NCBI RefSeq assembly: GCF_018604545.1
Contig: NZ_CP075896.1
Location: forward strand, 2,728,001 to 2,792,000
DNA: 64,000 nucleotides
DNA from: Streptomyces koelreuteriae
GTDB lineage: Bacteria; Actinomycetota; Actinomycetes; Streptomycetales; Streptomycetaceae
Direction: 5' to 3'
Part shown: piece by piece, positions 15,373-24,649 of the stretch
Layout: the number at the start of each line of letters is the position of its first letter
How positions within the stretch are numbered: position 1 is the stretch's first letter
Program-made: the position numbers and the translations under genes
Notes under the pieces: model-generated
The model's database searches: none
Seen by the model: the letters and a program-made list of their open reading frames with translations, nothing else
What the model was told of the DNA's origin: nothing

Positions 15373-16280
15373 TTCGACTTCGCCTCCTCGGCGGCGGTGA
15401 TCGCGACGAAGGCCTGCTCCAGGCCGAGCCCGGCGACTTCGAGGTTGCGGGGGTAGACGCCGAGGCCGTAGAGGGCGTGGACGGTCGCGTCGGCGTCGGT
15501 GGACTGGATGCGCACGGTCCGGCCGGAGAGGGCCAGGGAGGTCAGGAACGGCAGGCCGCGCAGGGCCGCCTCGTCGACGTCGCCCGCGAGGTCGAAGGAG
15601 ACGCGGCGGGCGCCCGCCTTGGCCTTGATCTCGGCGGCCGTGCCGTCGGCGAGGAGCCGGCCGCGGTGCAGCACCAGGACCCGGTCGGCGACGGCGTCGG
15701 CCTCTTCGAGGTAGTGGGTGGCGAAGAGGACGGTCCGGCCCTGGTCGGCCTGTTCGCGCATGGTGGCCCAGAAGGCCTGGCGGGTGGTGACGTCCATGCC
15801 GGTGGTGGGCTCGTCCAGGACGATGAGGTCGCTGTCGCCCGCGGTGGCGAGGGCGAAGCGGACGCGCTGGGCCTGGCCGCCGGAGAGCTTGTTGACCTTG
15901 CGGTCGGCGATCTGCGCGATGCCCGCGCGGGACAGCACCTCGGAGGGCCGGTACGGCTTCGGGTGCAGATCGCAGGCGAGCCGCACCAGTTCGGCGACCG
16001 TGACCTCGTCCATCAGCCCGCCGCTCTGCAGCATGGCGCCCACGCGCCCGGCGACGATCGCCTCCCGGGGGCCCTCGCCGAAGAGCCGGACCGTGCCGCT
16101 GTCGGGCTTCTTGAGACCGAGGAGCAGATCGAGGGTGGTGGACTTGCCGGCACCGTTGGGGCCGAGCAGCGCCACGGTCTCCCCCGGACGCAGGGTCAGA
16201 GTCAGTCCGTCCACGGCCCGGACGGTGCCGTATGCCTTGCTCACCTGGTCGAACGCGACCACCGAGGCTGTCGTTGTCAT
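15369..16280 (-). CDS. ABC exporter ATP-binding protein
   Basis: A 303-residue nucleotide-binding subunit of an ABC-2 exporter. Walker A is LLGPNGAGKSTT, the signature motif LSGGQAQRVRFALA, Walker B LIVLDEPTTGMD, and the switch His is in VLFATHYLEEAD. The C-terminal part (SFDLAGDVDEAALRGLPFLT onward) is the accessory domain seen in DrrA/CcmA-like ATPases. It is the first gene of the four-gene operon ATPase-permease-kinase-regulator. The start at ATG 16280 opens MTTTASVVAFDQVSKAYG. The coupling suggests the transporter works with, or is sensed by, the kinase. Confidence 0.95.
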   Translation of the reverse strand: MTTTASVVAFDQVSKAYGTVRAVDGLTLTLRPGETVALLGPNGAGKSTTLDLLLGLKKPDSGTVRLFGEGPREAIVAGRVGAMLQSGGLMDEVTVAELVRLACDLHPKPYRPSEVLSRAGIAQIADRKVNKLSGGQAQRVRFALATAGDSDLIVLDEPTTGMDVTTRQAFWATMREQADQGRTVLFATHYLEEADAVADRVLVLHRGRLLADGTAAEIKAKAGARRVSFDLAGDVDEAALRGLPFLTSLALSGRTVRIQSTDADATVHALYGLGVYPRNLEVAGLGLEQAFVAITAAEEAKSK

Positions 16281-16375
16281 ACGGCCATGGTGGCTTCGGG
16301 GGTGTGGGCGGGGGCAGTGTCGGGCGTCCGGAGTGCCGGATGACAGATGTCATGCCGTGCGGGTGACGACGCGGA

Positions 16376-16407
16376 ACAGCCCCTGCCCGGTCGGGGGCAG
16401 GGGCTGT
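16376..16407. terminator. Strong terminator hairpin
   Basis: A perfect 13-bp stem (ACAGCCCCTGCCC / GGGCAGGGGCTGT) with a 6-nt loop, 33 bases beyond the stop codon of the large Gly/Pro-rich protein gene, which reads leftward into it. Confidence 0.85.
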
Positions 16408-16439
16408 CCGTCCGTGCGGTCTGTGCGGACCGTCCGAGG

Positions 16440-18902
16440 TCAGTTCGGCTTGGTCTCGATGACCCCGACGCGCTCCGCCGTCGTCTTGCCGCGCAGCGCC
16501 TTGCGCAGCGCCGCGACGACGTCCTGCGGAAGGACGTCGCGCTTGCCGCTCGCACCCTCGATCTGCACGCCGTCGAAGGTCGTGCCGTACGCCTCCTTGA
16601 GCGCCTTCAGGTCGTAGGTCTCCACAAGCTTGCCGTCGACGGCCTTGAACCCGAGGATCTTCGGCAGCGACAGCGCGCCGAACGGGATGCTGTGCGCCGC
16701 GTCGGTCTGTACGAAGGCCTTGGCCGACATCGCGGGCTGCGCGAAGTCCTTCAGCACCCGGTCGACCTCGGCATTCGAGACGGTCGGCTGCCGGGTCGTG
16801 GTCGGGAGGTCCACCGTGCCGGCGGTGCCCGTCTCCACCTGGGAGCGGTAGGCCTCCTCGACCGCGGCCGTCGACTTGGCGAGGTCGACGCCCTGGCCCG
16901 CCTTGCCGTACACGGCGACGGCCTTGCCGTTCTGGAACTTGATGGTGCCGTCGGAGGACGAGCCGGAGCCGCCGGCCGCGGTCTCCAGGGACGCGTGCAG
17001 CTTCTCCTCGTCGATGGGCATGACGGGAGTGACGACGCGGTGGTTGCCGAAGAGCGAGCCGATCACGGAGACCGGGTTGTAGTCGCTCTTGGCCGCCGCG
17101 TCGGCCGTGGCGTCCATGTCGAACTGGAGGCCCGCGTTGTCCGGGTCGAGGGACACGGCCTTGCCGCCCGCCGACAGCTTCAGCGGCTTGCCCGCCCGGT
17201 CGTCGAAGGCCTCGTCGAGCTTCTTGACCGCGCCGTCGCGGGTGGTGCCGCCGATGTCGACGCCGAGGACGCTGGTGCCCTTGGGGACGTCGGTGCGGTT
17301 CATCAGCAGACCGGCGCCGTAGAGGCCACCGGCGGCGACGACCACGCCGACCGCGAGCAGCACCAGCTTGTTGCGGCCCTTCTTCTTCGGCGCCTTCGAG
17401 GAGCTGGCCGGGGGCGGGGAGACCGGCTCGGGCAGCTTCGGGGCCCCGGGCGGCACCGGGCCGTCGCCGGGCGCGCCCGGGCCGAACGGGGAGGCCGCGC
17501 CGGACGGTACGACCGGGATGCCGCTGGTGACGGTGTGCCCGGAGACGTTGTCGTGGCGGGGGCCGAAGCCCGGGCCGTCCGGTTCGGGGGCCGGCTTCTG
17601 CGGGGTGAGGATGGCGGTGTCGTCGCTCATGCCGCCGCCGGGGGCGCCGCCCAGAGGGCCGGGGCCGCCTGCGCCGGCAGGGCCACCGGGGCCGCTCTTG
17701 CCGGCGGGGCCGCCGGGTGCGCCCGGGCGTCCGGGGCCACCGGGCCCGCCTATGGCTCCGGGCCCGCCCGGTCGGCCGGGGTCATTGAAGGCGCTGGGGG
17801 CGCCGGGGCCGCCGGAGCGGCCGGGCTCGTCGAAGGCGCCGGGGCCGCCGGGACCACCGGGCCTGCCCGGCTCTCTGAAGGCGCCGGGGCCGCCAGGACC
17901 GCCGGGGCCACCCGGTCGGCCCGGGGCACCGCGTCCACCCGGTCCGTCGAAGAAGGCGTCGGGACCGCTGCCCGGGGCGCCGGGTCCACCGGCCGGCGGC
18001 ACCATCGGGCCGTCGCCGGTGACCGGACCGCCCGTCGGGCCGGACGGGCCCGGGGAGCCGGGACCGCCCTGGCCGCCGCGGTCGTTCTCCGCGAAGAACG
18101 GCAGATCGTCGCGGCGCGCGTCACCACCGCCACCGCCACTGCCCGGGGCGGGACGCGAGCCGTTGCCCAGCGGGCCCGCCGCCAGTGCCTCGGTGACGTC
18201 GAAGGAGCCGGTGCCGCCGCCGTGCCCGGGCGCGACGGGTCCGCCGGTCGCGCCGCCGGGAAGCCCCGCACCGTTCGTACCGCCGGGCCGGGAGCCGCCC
18301 GGCGCGCCCATGGAGCCGACCACGCCTCCGGGCCGCCCGGCACCCGGCCGGGCCCCACCGGGCGCACCGGGAGCGCCCGCGCCGGGAGCACCCGGACCAG
18401 GGGCGCCCGCGCCGGAACCGCCCGCCGCCGGGTTCGAACCGCCCGGGATACCGGCCCCGTTGGTGGAACCGCCGCCCTGACCGCCCGGTCCCGTGCCGGA
18501 CTTGCGGGGCGCGAACCAGTCGCTGGTCGGCTTGTCGTCGGCGGGCTGCGCGGGCTCGGCGGGAGGCTCGACCGTGCCGGTGCCTCTGGAGGTCGCGGCA
18601 CCCGGCGCGGAGGCCTCGTTGCCGCTGCCCGCGGCGGTCCCGGTGTCGGCCGAGCTCTCCGCGTCCGCGACGGGCTTGCGCACCACGACGGGCGGAATGG
18701 GCCGTGACCCGGGGATGTTGATCCGGATCCGGGTCGTCAGCGTGGTCTCGGTCTTGCGTTCCTCCGGCCGCGCGGCCGAACGGCCCGCGTCCGTACCGGC
18801 GTCGGAGACCGCGGGGGTCCCGTACGGCGGCGTACCCGACGGGTAGGCGGCTCCACCGCGCCCGTTGGGCCCGGAGGACGGAGTGTCAGTTTCACGACTC
18901 AA
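16440..18902 (-). CDS. Membrane-anchored peptidoglycan-binding-like protein with long Gly/Pro-rich collagen-like cytoplasmic region
   Basis: An 820-residue protein with an unusual layout. Residues 1-150 are disordered, with a [20 protein letters not shown] segment. Residues about 150-420 are Gly/Pro-rich with collagen-like G-x-P runs ([20 protein letters not shown] and similar). A single membrane helix follows at about 511-534 ([20 protein letters not shown]). The external C-terminal 285 residues resemble tandem PG_binding_4-type domains ([40 protein letters not shown]). No YkuD or VanW catalytic domain follows. By topology the collagen-like part should be cytoplasmic, which is unlike true collagen. 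The start is TTG at 18902 with GGGAGAA upstream. It may link the wall to a cytoplasmic partner, but the function is unknown. Confidence 0.82.
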   Translation of the reverse strand: MSRETDTPSSGPNGRGGAAYPSGTPPYGTPAVSDAGTDAGRSAARPEERKTETTLTTRIRINIPGSRPIPPVVVRKPVADAESSADTGTAAGSGNEASAPGAATSRGTGTVEPPAEPAQPADDKPTSDWFAPRKSGTGPGGQGGGSTNGAGIPGGSNPAAGGSGAGAPGPGAPGAGAPGAPGGARPGAGRPGGVVGSMGAPGGSRPGGTNGAGLPGGATGGPVAPGHGGGTGSFDVTEALAAGPLGNGSRPAPGSGGGGGDARRDDLPFFAENDRGGQGGPGSPGPSGPTGGPVTGDGPMVPPAGGPGAPGSGPDAFFDGPGGRGAPGRPGGPGGPGGPGAFREPGRPGGPGGPGAFDEPGRSGGPGAPSAFNDPGRPGGPGAIGGPGGPGRPGAPGGPAGKSGPGGPAGAGGPGPLGGAPGGGMSDDTAILTPQKPAPEPDGPGFGPRHDNVSGHTVTSGIPVVPSGAASPFGPGAPGDGPVPPGAPKLPEPVSPPPASSSKAPKKKGRNKLVLLAVGVVVAAGGLYGAGLLMNRTDVPKGTSVLGVDIGGTTRDGAVKKLDEAFDDRAGKPLKLSAGGKAVSLDPDNAGLQFDMDATADAAAKSDYNPVSVIGSLFGNHRVVTPVMPIDEEKLHASLETAAGGSGSSSDGTIKFQNGKAVAVYGKAGQGVDLAKSTAAVEEAYRSQVETGTAGTVDLPTTTRQPTVSNAEVDRVLKDFAQPAMSAKAFVQTDAAHSIPFGALSLPKILGFKAVDGKLVETYDLKALKEAYGTTFDGVQIEGASGKRDVLPQDVVAALRKALRGKTTAERVGVIETKPN

Positions 18903-19057
18903 GGCAGGTTCTCCCGGTTGGCTCCGCCGCCCGACACAACCTCACGCGGGCAGCTCGGCGGCGCGCACCACCATACTGGCCACTTCTGGCCCGTATCCCA
19001 CGACCGCCGGGAATCCCACACCGGACCCCCACGGGCACGTCCTGGCGAAGTGGTACG

Positions 19058-19468
19058 TCATTTGGCAAGTCGGACGGGGCCGCCGTCCGGTTGCCGCCCC
19101 GGGGCAAGGGTGGCGCAGATCACAGCAACACCGATGCCTCCGAGCAGGTAGAGATAGGAGCCGCTTCCCGCGGCGAAGAGGAAGTCGCCCTCGGGGCGGC
19201 TGGCCGTGAGCAGGATGACGGCGAGCATCCAGCCTGCGGCGGCCGCGACGCCGCCGATCCGGCCGCGGGTGACGAGTGACGCGCCCAGGACGGCTCCGGC
19301 CTCCCCGGCGAGGGCGAGCAGCAGCCCGCCCGGGAACCACGCGGGCTGCACCAGCGCCCCGGCCACGCCGACCACGGCGCCGAGCAGGAAGAACCCCAGA
19401 CAGGCGGTGACCCGTGCGGCGGACGGCGGCCGCACGGGCTGGGCGAGCATCGGACTCCGGTCGCTCAT
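19058..19468 (-). CDS. DUF6113-like small membrane protein encoded with mshB
   Basis: A 136-residue integral membrane protein with four hydrophobic segments ([75 protein letters not shown]). No catalytic motif is seen. Its ATG overlaps the stop of mshB by four bases, so the two are translationally coupled. In mycobacteria a small conserved membrane protein gene likewise follows mshB, as I recall. Its role is unknown; the coupling suggests expression in step with mycothiol synthesis. Confidence 0.82.
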   Translation of the reverse strand: MSDRSPMLAQPVRPPSAARVTACLGFFLLGAVVGVAGALVQPAWFPGGLLLALAGEAGAVLGASLVTRGRIGGVAAAAGWMLAVILLTASRPEGDFLFAAGSGSYLYLLGGIGVAVICATLAPGRQPDGGPVRLAK

Positions 19469-20325
19469 GAGGTCTCCTCGACACCGGCGAACAGGTCGGT
19501 CTCCCGCTCACCGGGACCACGCTCGCCCCGCACCAGCTCGTAGTACTCGGTCGCCAGGATGGGCTGGGCGAGTTCGTTGGACAGCACGAAGTACGGCTCG
19601 GCCACGGTGACCTGGGTGGCGTGGGCGCGCATCGCGGCGGCCTTGGCGGCGGCGTGGGCGGTGCCGTCGACCACCGTGGTGACGCGCTCCTCGGCGACCA
19701 CACCGGGGACGTCGTCGACCGCGGCCGCCTTGGTGAAGGGGAGGCCGGGCAGGTCGTCGTGGAGCCGGGCGAAGGCCTCCTCCACAACGGGGCGTGGGAC
19801 CCGGTTCCAGTACACCTTCGCGACCGGGGCGCCGGCCTCGGCGGAGAGTTCGGCCGCGCGCATGGCGACGCGGTGGGCCTGGATGTGGTCGGGGTGGCCG
19901 TAGCCGCCGTCGTCGTCGTAGGTGACGAGGACCTGGGGGCGTACCTCGCGGATCACCTCGACGAGGTGGGCGGCGGCCTCGTCGACGTCGGCCTGCCAGA
20001 AGCAGCCGGGGTCGTCGTTGTCGGGCAGGCCCATCATCCCGGAGTCGCTGTAGCGTCCGGCGCCGCCGAGCAGGCGGACGTCCCGGACGCCGAGCTCGGC
20101 CATGGCGGCGGCGAGCTCCTGGCGGCGGTACTGCCCGAGGGCGGCGCCGGTCAGGTGCGCGAGCTCGGGCGGGATGACCTCCCCGCGTTCACCGAGGGTG
20201 CAGGTGACGAGGGTGACGTGCGCACCCTCTGCCGCGTACCTGGCCATGGTGGCGCCGTTGTTGATCGACTCGTCGTCCGGGTGCGCGTGCACCAGCAGCA
20301 GACGCCGGTCGGGCAGTTCCGTCAT
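19465..20325 (-). CDS. mshB: N-acetyl-1-D-myo-inositol-2-amino-2-deoxy-alpha-D-glucopyranoside deacetylase
   Basis: Zinc deacetylase of mycothiol synthesis: it removes the acetyl group from GlcNAc-inositol before cysteine addition by MshC. 286 residues, LmbE/PIG-L fold. The AHPDDES motif near the N-terminus supplies metal-binding His and Asp plus the catalytic Asp. [19 protein letters not shown] holds the third zinc His. [20 protein letters not shown] is a family segment. I place the start at ATG 20325, since AGGGTGG sits five bases upstream; a GTG three codons earlier (20334) is possible. It is coupled to the DUF6113 gene downstream. Mycothiol is the main actinobacterial thiol. Confidence 0.94.
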   Translation of the reverse strand: MTELPDRRLLLVHAHPDDESINNGATMARYAAEGAHVTLVTCTLGERGEVIPPELAHLTGAALGQYRRQELAAAMAELGVRDVRLLGGAGRYSDSGMMGLPDNDDPGCFWQADVDEAAAHLVEVIREVRPQVLVTYDDDGGYGHPDHIQAHRVAMRAAELSAEAGAPVAKVYWNRVPRPVVEEAFARLHDDLPGLPFTKAAAVDDVPGVVAEERVTTVVDGTAHAAAKAAAMRAHATQVTVAEPYFVLSNELAQPILATEYYELVRGERGPGERETDLFAGVEETS

Positions 20326-20387
20326 GGGAACCACCCTACGAGGTCCCGCGACCCCTGCTCACGAGGCCGTACGCGGGACCCGGGCGG

Positions 20388-20582
20388 TCAGAACTTGATG
20401 CTGCCGATCATGCCCGCGATGTTCGTCGTCAGCTCGCTGATCGTGGGAGCGACGGTCGAAGAGGCGAGGTAGAAGCCGAGCAGCATGCACACCACGGCAT
20501 GCCCGGCTTTGAGTCCCGACTTCTTGATGAGCAAGAAGACGATGATCGCCAGCAGCACCACCGCCGAAATCGAGAGTGCCAC
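20388..20582 (-). CDS. Small hypothetical two-helix membrane protein
   Basis: A 64-residue protein from a GTG start, almost entirely two hydrophobic helices (SISAVVLLAIIVFLLIKKSG and AGHAVVCMLLGFYLASST) and a short Ser/Thr-rich tail ending in GSIKF. The pattern is known from many Streptomyces but without assigned function. Good codon bias and a GAGGTGAG-like site just upstream support a real gene. It lies upstream of mshB on the same strand with a 62-base gap, and diverges from the S9 peptidase gene. Confidence 0.7.
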   Translation of the reverse strand: MALSISAVVLLAIIVFLLIKKSGLKAGHAVVCMLLGFYLASSTVAPTISELTTNIAGMIGSIKF

Positions 20583-20759
20583 GGCGGCTCACCTCCAAAG
20601 ATCCACAAGGGCGCGGGGGGTCGGACTATGGGGGCATTAAATCCGTACAGCAGCCAGCAGGTTCATACCCACTATGCGACATTGATCATAACTATCCGTC
20701 CGTGCGCATCGATCGGCGCACGGCCGCACAAGGGGGCGCATGGCCAATATGGTCAGGGC

Positions 20760-22883
20760 ATGACGACCGAGCCTGACTCCTTCCCCCGCCGGCACGCCCG
20801 CACCCAGCGCTTCACGCTCGGCGCGCCGCGTTCGTTCAGTGTGGCGCCCGACGGTTCACGTGTTGTTTTCCTGCGCTCCGGTTCCGGTACGGACCGGGCG
20901 AGTTCGCTGTGGGTCCTCGACACGGAGGAGGGCGCGGAGCGCGTGGCCGCCGACCCGCGTGCCCTGCTGGGCGGTGCCTCGGAGGATCTGTCGCCCGAGG
21001 AGCGGGCGCGGCGTGAGCGCAGCCGCGAGGGCGGGGCGGGGATCGTCGGGTACGCCACCGACGCGGCCGTGGAGCTGGCCTCTTTCGCCTTGTCAGGGCG
21101 GCTTTTCGCGGCCGAGCTGCGGGCCGGGACGGCGCGTGGGCTCGCCACGCCGGGGCCGGTGATCGACCCGCGTCCGTCGCCCGACGGGCGGCACATCGCC
21201 TATGTCGCGCAGGGCGCCCTGCGGGTGGTGGGCGCGGAGGGGGACGGTGACCGGGCGCTCGCCGAGCCGGATTCGGAGAATGTCTCATTCGGGCTCGCCG
21301 AGTTCATCGCGGCCGAGGAGATGGGGCGTTCGCGCGGCTTCTGGTGGGCTCCGGAGTCGGACCGGCTGCTGGTGGCCCGGGTGGACGACACCCCGGTGCA
21401 GCGGTGGTGGATCTCCGATCCGGCGCATCCGGGGCGTGAGCCGCAGCGGGTGGCGTATCCGGCGGCGGGCACCGGCAACGCGGAGGTGCGGCTGTTCGTG
21501 ATCGGCCTGGACGGGGTGCGCACGGAGGTCGCCTGGGACCGGGCGCGGTATCCGTATCTGGCGCATGTCCACTGGTCAGCGGCGGGCGCGCCGCTGCTGC
21601 TCGTCCAGGCGCGCGATCAGCGCAGCCAGTTGATCCTGGCCGTGGATCCGGGGTCGGGCGCGACGCGGATGGTGCACGCCGACGAAGATCGAACATGGCT
21701 TGATCTTTTCCCCGGGGTGCCGTGCTGGAGCCCGTCCGGGCAGCTGGTCCGGATCGCGGACGAGGGCGGTGCGCGGGTGCTGGCGGTCGGGGAACGGCCG
21801 CTCACGGGAGCGCAGTTGCATGTCCGGACCGTGCTGGACGTCTCCGACGACGATGTGCTGGTCTCGGCGTCTGCGGGCGAGGAGGCCGCCGAGGCGGAGA
21901 CGGGCCAGGTGCATGTGTACCGGGTGAACGAGCTGGGCGTGGAGCGGTTGTCGCAGGAGCCGGGGGTGCACTCGGCCGCGCGGGCCGGGGACGTCACCGT
22001 TCTGGTCTCGGCGACGCTGAATCAGCCAGGTGTGCGGCTGCAGGTACTGCGCGACGGAAAAGCGACGGCGACTGTCCCCTCTTACGCCGAAGACCCCGGT
22101 ATGTCCCCCCGCGTGACGCTGACCGAGGGGGGCGCACGCCGCATCCCGTGCGCCGTGCTTATGCCTCGGGACTACGCCGGTGACACCCCCCTGCCGGTGC
22201 TCATGGACCCCTATGGCGGGCCGCACGGGCAGCGGGTGGTCGCAGCGCACAACCCGCACCTCACCTCGCAGTGGTTCGCGGACCAGGGCTTCGCGGTGAT
22301 CGTCGCGGACGGCCGCGGCACCCCGGGGCGGTCCCCGGCCTGGGAGAAGGGCATCCACCACGACTTCACGCTGTCGCTCGACGACCAGGTGGAGGCGCTG
22401 CACGACCTCGCGGAGCGGTATCCCCTGGATCTGTCCCGGGTGGCGATCCGCGGCTGGTCCTTCGGCGGCTGGCTGGCGGGCCTCGCGGTGCTGCGCCGCC
22501 CGGATGTCTTCCACGCGGGCATCGCGGGGGCGCCGGTGACGGACTGGAGCCTCTACGACACGCACTACACCGAGCGCTACCTGGGCACCCCGGCGGAGCA
22601 CCCGGAGTCGTACGCGGGGAGCTCCCTGGTGACCGCCGACGGGCTGTCCTCCCCCGCCGAGCCGCACCGCCCCCTGATGGTCGTGCACGGCCTCGCCGAC
22701 GACAACGTGGTCGTGGCCCACGCCCTGCGCCTCTCCTCGGCCCTCCTGGCCGCCGGCCGCCCGCACGAGGTCCTGCCGCTGTCCGGGGTCACGCACATCA
22801 CCCCGCAGGAACAGGTCGCCGAGAACCTGCTCCTCCTCCAGGTCGACTTCCTCAAGCGCTCCCTGGGCATCACCACCGCCTGA
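20760..22883 (+). CDS. S9 family serine peptidase (dipeptidyl peptidase IV-like)
   Basis: A 707-residue prolyl-oligopeptidase-family enzyme. An N-terminal beta-propeller (DPPIV_N type, about residues 30-440) precedes an alpha/beta hydrolase domain. Catalytic residues are Ser567 in IRGWSFGGWLAG, Asp647 or Asp648 in GLADDNVV, and His679 in SGVTHITPQE. Pro-specific family features include VLMDPYGGPHGQRVV and VIVADGRGTPGRSPAWEKG. It has no signal peptide, so it is probably cytoplasmic and completes the breakdown of imported peptides, perhaps including those brought in by the peptide ABC importer encoded nearby. ATG at 20760 is chosen; the in-frame stretch further upstream has poor codon bias. Confidence 0.9.
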   Translation: MTTEPDSFPRRHARTQRFTLGAPRSFSVAPDGSRVVFLRSGSGTDRASSLWVLDTEEGAERVAADPRALLGGASEDLSPEERARRERSREGGAGIVGYATDAAVELASFALSGRLFAAELRAGTARGLATPGPVIDPRPSPDGRHIAYVAQGALRVVGAEGDGDRALAEPDSENVSFGLAEFIAAEEMGRSRGFWWAPESDRLLVARVDDTPVQRWWISDPAHPGREPQRVAYPAAGTGNAEVRLFVIGLDGVRTEVAWDRARYPYLAHVHWSAAGAPLLLVQARDQRSQLILAVDPGSGATRMVHADEDRTWLDLFPGVPCWSPSGQLVRIADEGGARVLAVGERPLTGAQLHVRTVLDVSDDDVLVSASAGEEAAEAETGQVHVYRVNELGVERLSQEPGVHSAARAGDVTVLVSATLNQPGVRLQVLRDGKATATVPSYAEDPGMSPRVTLTEGGARRIPCAVLMPRDYAGDTPLPVLMDPYGGPHGQRVVAAHNPHLTSQWFADQGFAVIVADGRGTPGRSPAWEKGIHHDFTLSLDDQVEALHDLAERYPLDLSRVAIRGWSFGGWLAGLAVLRRPDVFHAGIAGAPVTDWSLYDTHYTERYLGTPAEHPESYAGSSLVTADGLSSPAEPHRPLMVVHGLADDNVVVAHALRLSSALLAAGRPHEVLPLSGVTHITPQEQVAENLLLLQVDFLKRSLGITTA

Positions 22884-23007
22884 GCCCACGGCAACGGGCC
22901 GGGACGACATGGCGCGTCCCGGCCCGCTTACGGCACCCGCACGGCCGTACGGAGTTCAGCCTGACGCGTCCGTATATCGGGACCGGGTCGCCGAAGTTGC
23001 CTGCTTG

Positions 23008-23418
23008 TTAACGCAGTTGGCGGGGGTTTGCGGGCACTTGGGACGCCACCAGCTCGACCTCGAACCCGTCGGTGTCGGCGAGGTAGGCGGCGTGGTGGTC
23101 CGGGCCCCCGGCGTGGGGGTAGCGGTCGGCGAAGAGGGGCGTCCAGCCGTGTGCGGGCGCCTCGCTGGCCAGCGCGTCGACCTCCGCGGCCGTCCCGGCG
23201 TGGAACGCCAGATGGTTGAGGCCGGGCCGCATACGGTCGTGCTCGGCTCCCCGCAGGGCGGGGGACTGCTCGACGACGAGGTACGTCGCGCCCAGGCGCC
23301 AACTGCGCCCCCGTTCCCACTCCTGGTACGGGACATAGCCGAGGCGGCCCAGGAGCCAGCCCCACGCACGGGCCGCCCGGGGCAGATCGGGGACCCACAG
23401 CTCGATGTGATGCAGCAT
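23008..23418 (-). CDS. Glyoxalase/bleomycin-resistance (VOC) fold protein
   Basis: A 136-residue protein of the vicinal-oxygen-chelate superfamily. It opens MLHHIELWVPDLPRAARAWG (first metal-ligand His region). LVVEQSPALRG and PGLNHLAFHAGTAAEVDALA carry the second beta-alpha-beta unit, and the end reads DTDGFEVELVASQ with the usual terminal Glu. The substrate is unknown: it could be a lyase, a dioxygenase or a drug-binding protein. The start at 23418 is preferred over upstream in-frame starts because the longer N-terminus crosses the neighbouring terminator hairpin. Confidence 0.85.
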   Translation of the reverse strand: MLHHIELWVPDLPRAARAWGWLLGRLGYVPYQEWERGRSWRLGATYLVVEQSPALRGAEHDRMRPGLNHLAFHAGTAAEVDALASEAPAHGWTPLFADRYPHAGGPDHHAAYLADTDGFEVELVASQVPANPRQLR

Positions 23419-23439
23419 TCCTGACCCCCGTGGGAAACG

Positions 23440-23479
23440 CCGGTTCCCGGTGCCCTCGTCAGAAGGCACCGGGAACCGG
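23440..23479. terminator. Terminator hairpin after the peptide transport operon
   Basis: A perfect 15-bp stem (CCGGTTCCCGGTGCC / GGCACCGGGAACCGG) with a 10-nt loop, 21 bases beyond the stop of the last ATPase gene of the importer operon. Confidence 0.88.
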
Positions 23480-23500
23480 GAGGGACGTCGTGCGGGGCCG

Positions 23501-24649
23501 TCAGGCCGCGTGGACCACGTCCTTCTCCTCGGCGAAGTGGCAGGCCGACTCGTGGGCCGCCGGGGTGTCGGCGTCCTCGAAGCGCGCGGGGATCGCCAGC
23601 AGGGGCACCTCCTCGGCGCACCTGTCCTGCGCCTTCCAGCACCGGGTGCGGAACCGGCAGCCGGAGGGCGGGTTGGCCGGGGACGGGACGTCGCCGGTCA
23701 GGATGATCCGCTCGCGGCCCTCACGGGCCTCCGGGTCCGGCACCGGGACCGCCGACAGCAGCGCCTGGGTGTAGGGGTGCGTCGGGTGGTCGTAGATCTG
23801 CTCGTCGGTTCCGATCTCGGCCATCTTGCCGAGGTACATGACCCCGACCCGGTCCGAGATGTGCCGGACGATCGACAGGTCGTGCGCGATGAAGAGGTAG
23901 GAGAGGTTGAACTCGTCCTGGAGCTTCTCCATCAGGTTGATGACCTGCGCCTGGACGGACACGTCCAGCGCGGAGACCGGCTCGTCGCAGATGATGATCT
24001 CGGGGTTGAGCGCGAGGCCGCGGGCGATGCCGATGCGCTGGCGCTGACCGCCCGAGAACTGGTGCGGATAGCGGTTGATGTACTCGGGGTTGAGGCCGAC
24101 GACGTCCAGGAGCTCCTGGACCTTGCGGCGGCGGTCGCCCTTCGGGGCCACCTCGGGGTGGATCTCGAAGGTCTCCCCGATGATGTCACCCACCGTCATA
24201 CGGGGGTTGAGTGAGGTGTACGGGTCCTGGAACACCATCTGGATGTTCCGGCGCACCGCCTTCAGCGCACGCCCGGACAGCTTGGTGATGTCCTGGCCCT
24301 TGTAGAAGATCTCGCCCGCGGTCGCCTTCTCCAGCAGCATCAGCAGCTTGGCGACCGTGGACTTGCCACAGCCGGACTCGCCCACGATGCCGAGCGTCTC
24401 GCCCTGGTAGAGGTCGAAGGAGATGCCGTCGACCGCCTTGACCGCCCCGACCTGTTTCTTGAACAGGATGCCCTGGGTCAGGGGGAAGTGTTTCACCAGG
24501 TTGCGCACCTGAAGGATCGGCTCGCCCCGCTCTACCGGCGCCTCGATCGCGGCGACCGCCTCCGACTCGGAGTGGGCGTCGACGACGTCGACCTCGGAGA
24601 CGTGCGGCGTGGCGTCCTGCGGCTCGTCGGTCTTGCTGAGCTCAGCCAT
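23501..24649 (-). CDS. Oligopeptide/dipeptide ABC importer ATP-binding protein (OppF/DppF type)
   Basis: A 382-residue ATPase of a peptide importer. An acidic N-terminal extension of about 40 residues precedes the domain. Walker A is GIVGESGCGKSTVAKLL, the signature FSGGQRQRIGIARGLAL, Walker B IIICDEPVSALD, and the switch His is in FIAHDLSIVRH. The C-terminal oligo_HPY domain contains cysteines in PPSGCRFRTRCWKAQDRCAE, the pattern that binds a 4Fe-4S cluster in related peptide ATPases. It pairs with the OppD-type protein, overlapping its gene by 8 bases. It is the last gene of the five-gene operon. Confidence 0.95.
   Translation of the reverse strand: MAELSKTDEPQDATPHVSEVDVVDAHSESEAVAAIEAPVERGEPILQVRNLVKHFPLTQGILFKKQVGAVKAVDGISFDLYQGETLGIVGESGCGKSTVAKLLMLLEKATAGEIFYKGQDITKLSGRALKAVRRNIQMVFQDPYTSLNPRMTVGDIIGETFEIHPEVAPKGDRRRKVQELLDVVGLNPEYINRYPHQFSGGQRQRIGIARGLALNPEIIICDEPVSALDVSVQAQVINLMEKLQDEFNLSYLFIAHDLSIVRHISDRVGVMYLGKMAEIGTDEQIYDHPTHPYTQALLSAVPVPDPEAREGRERIILTGDVPSPANPPSGCRFRTRCWKAQDRCAEEVPLLAIPARFEDADTPAAHESACHFAEEKDVVHAA

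Noticed and set aside
17368..18480. Plus-strand frame encoding a Pro/Gly-rich 370-residue protein
   Set aside because: It is the antisense of the Gly/Pro repeat region of the large membrane protein; low-complexity GC-rich repeats keep every frame open.
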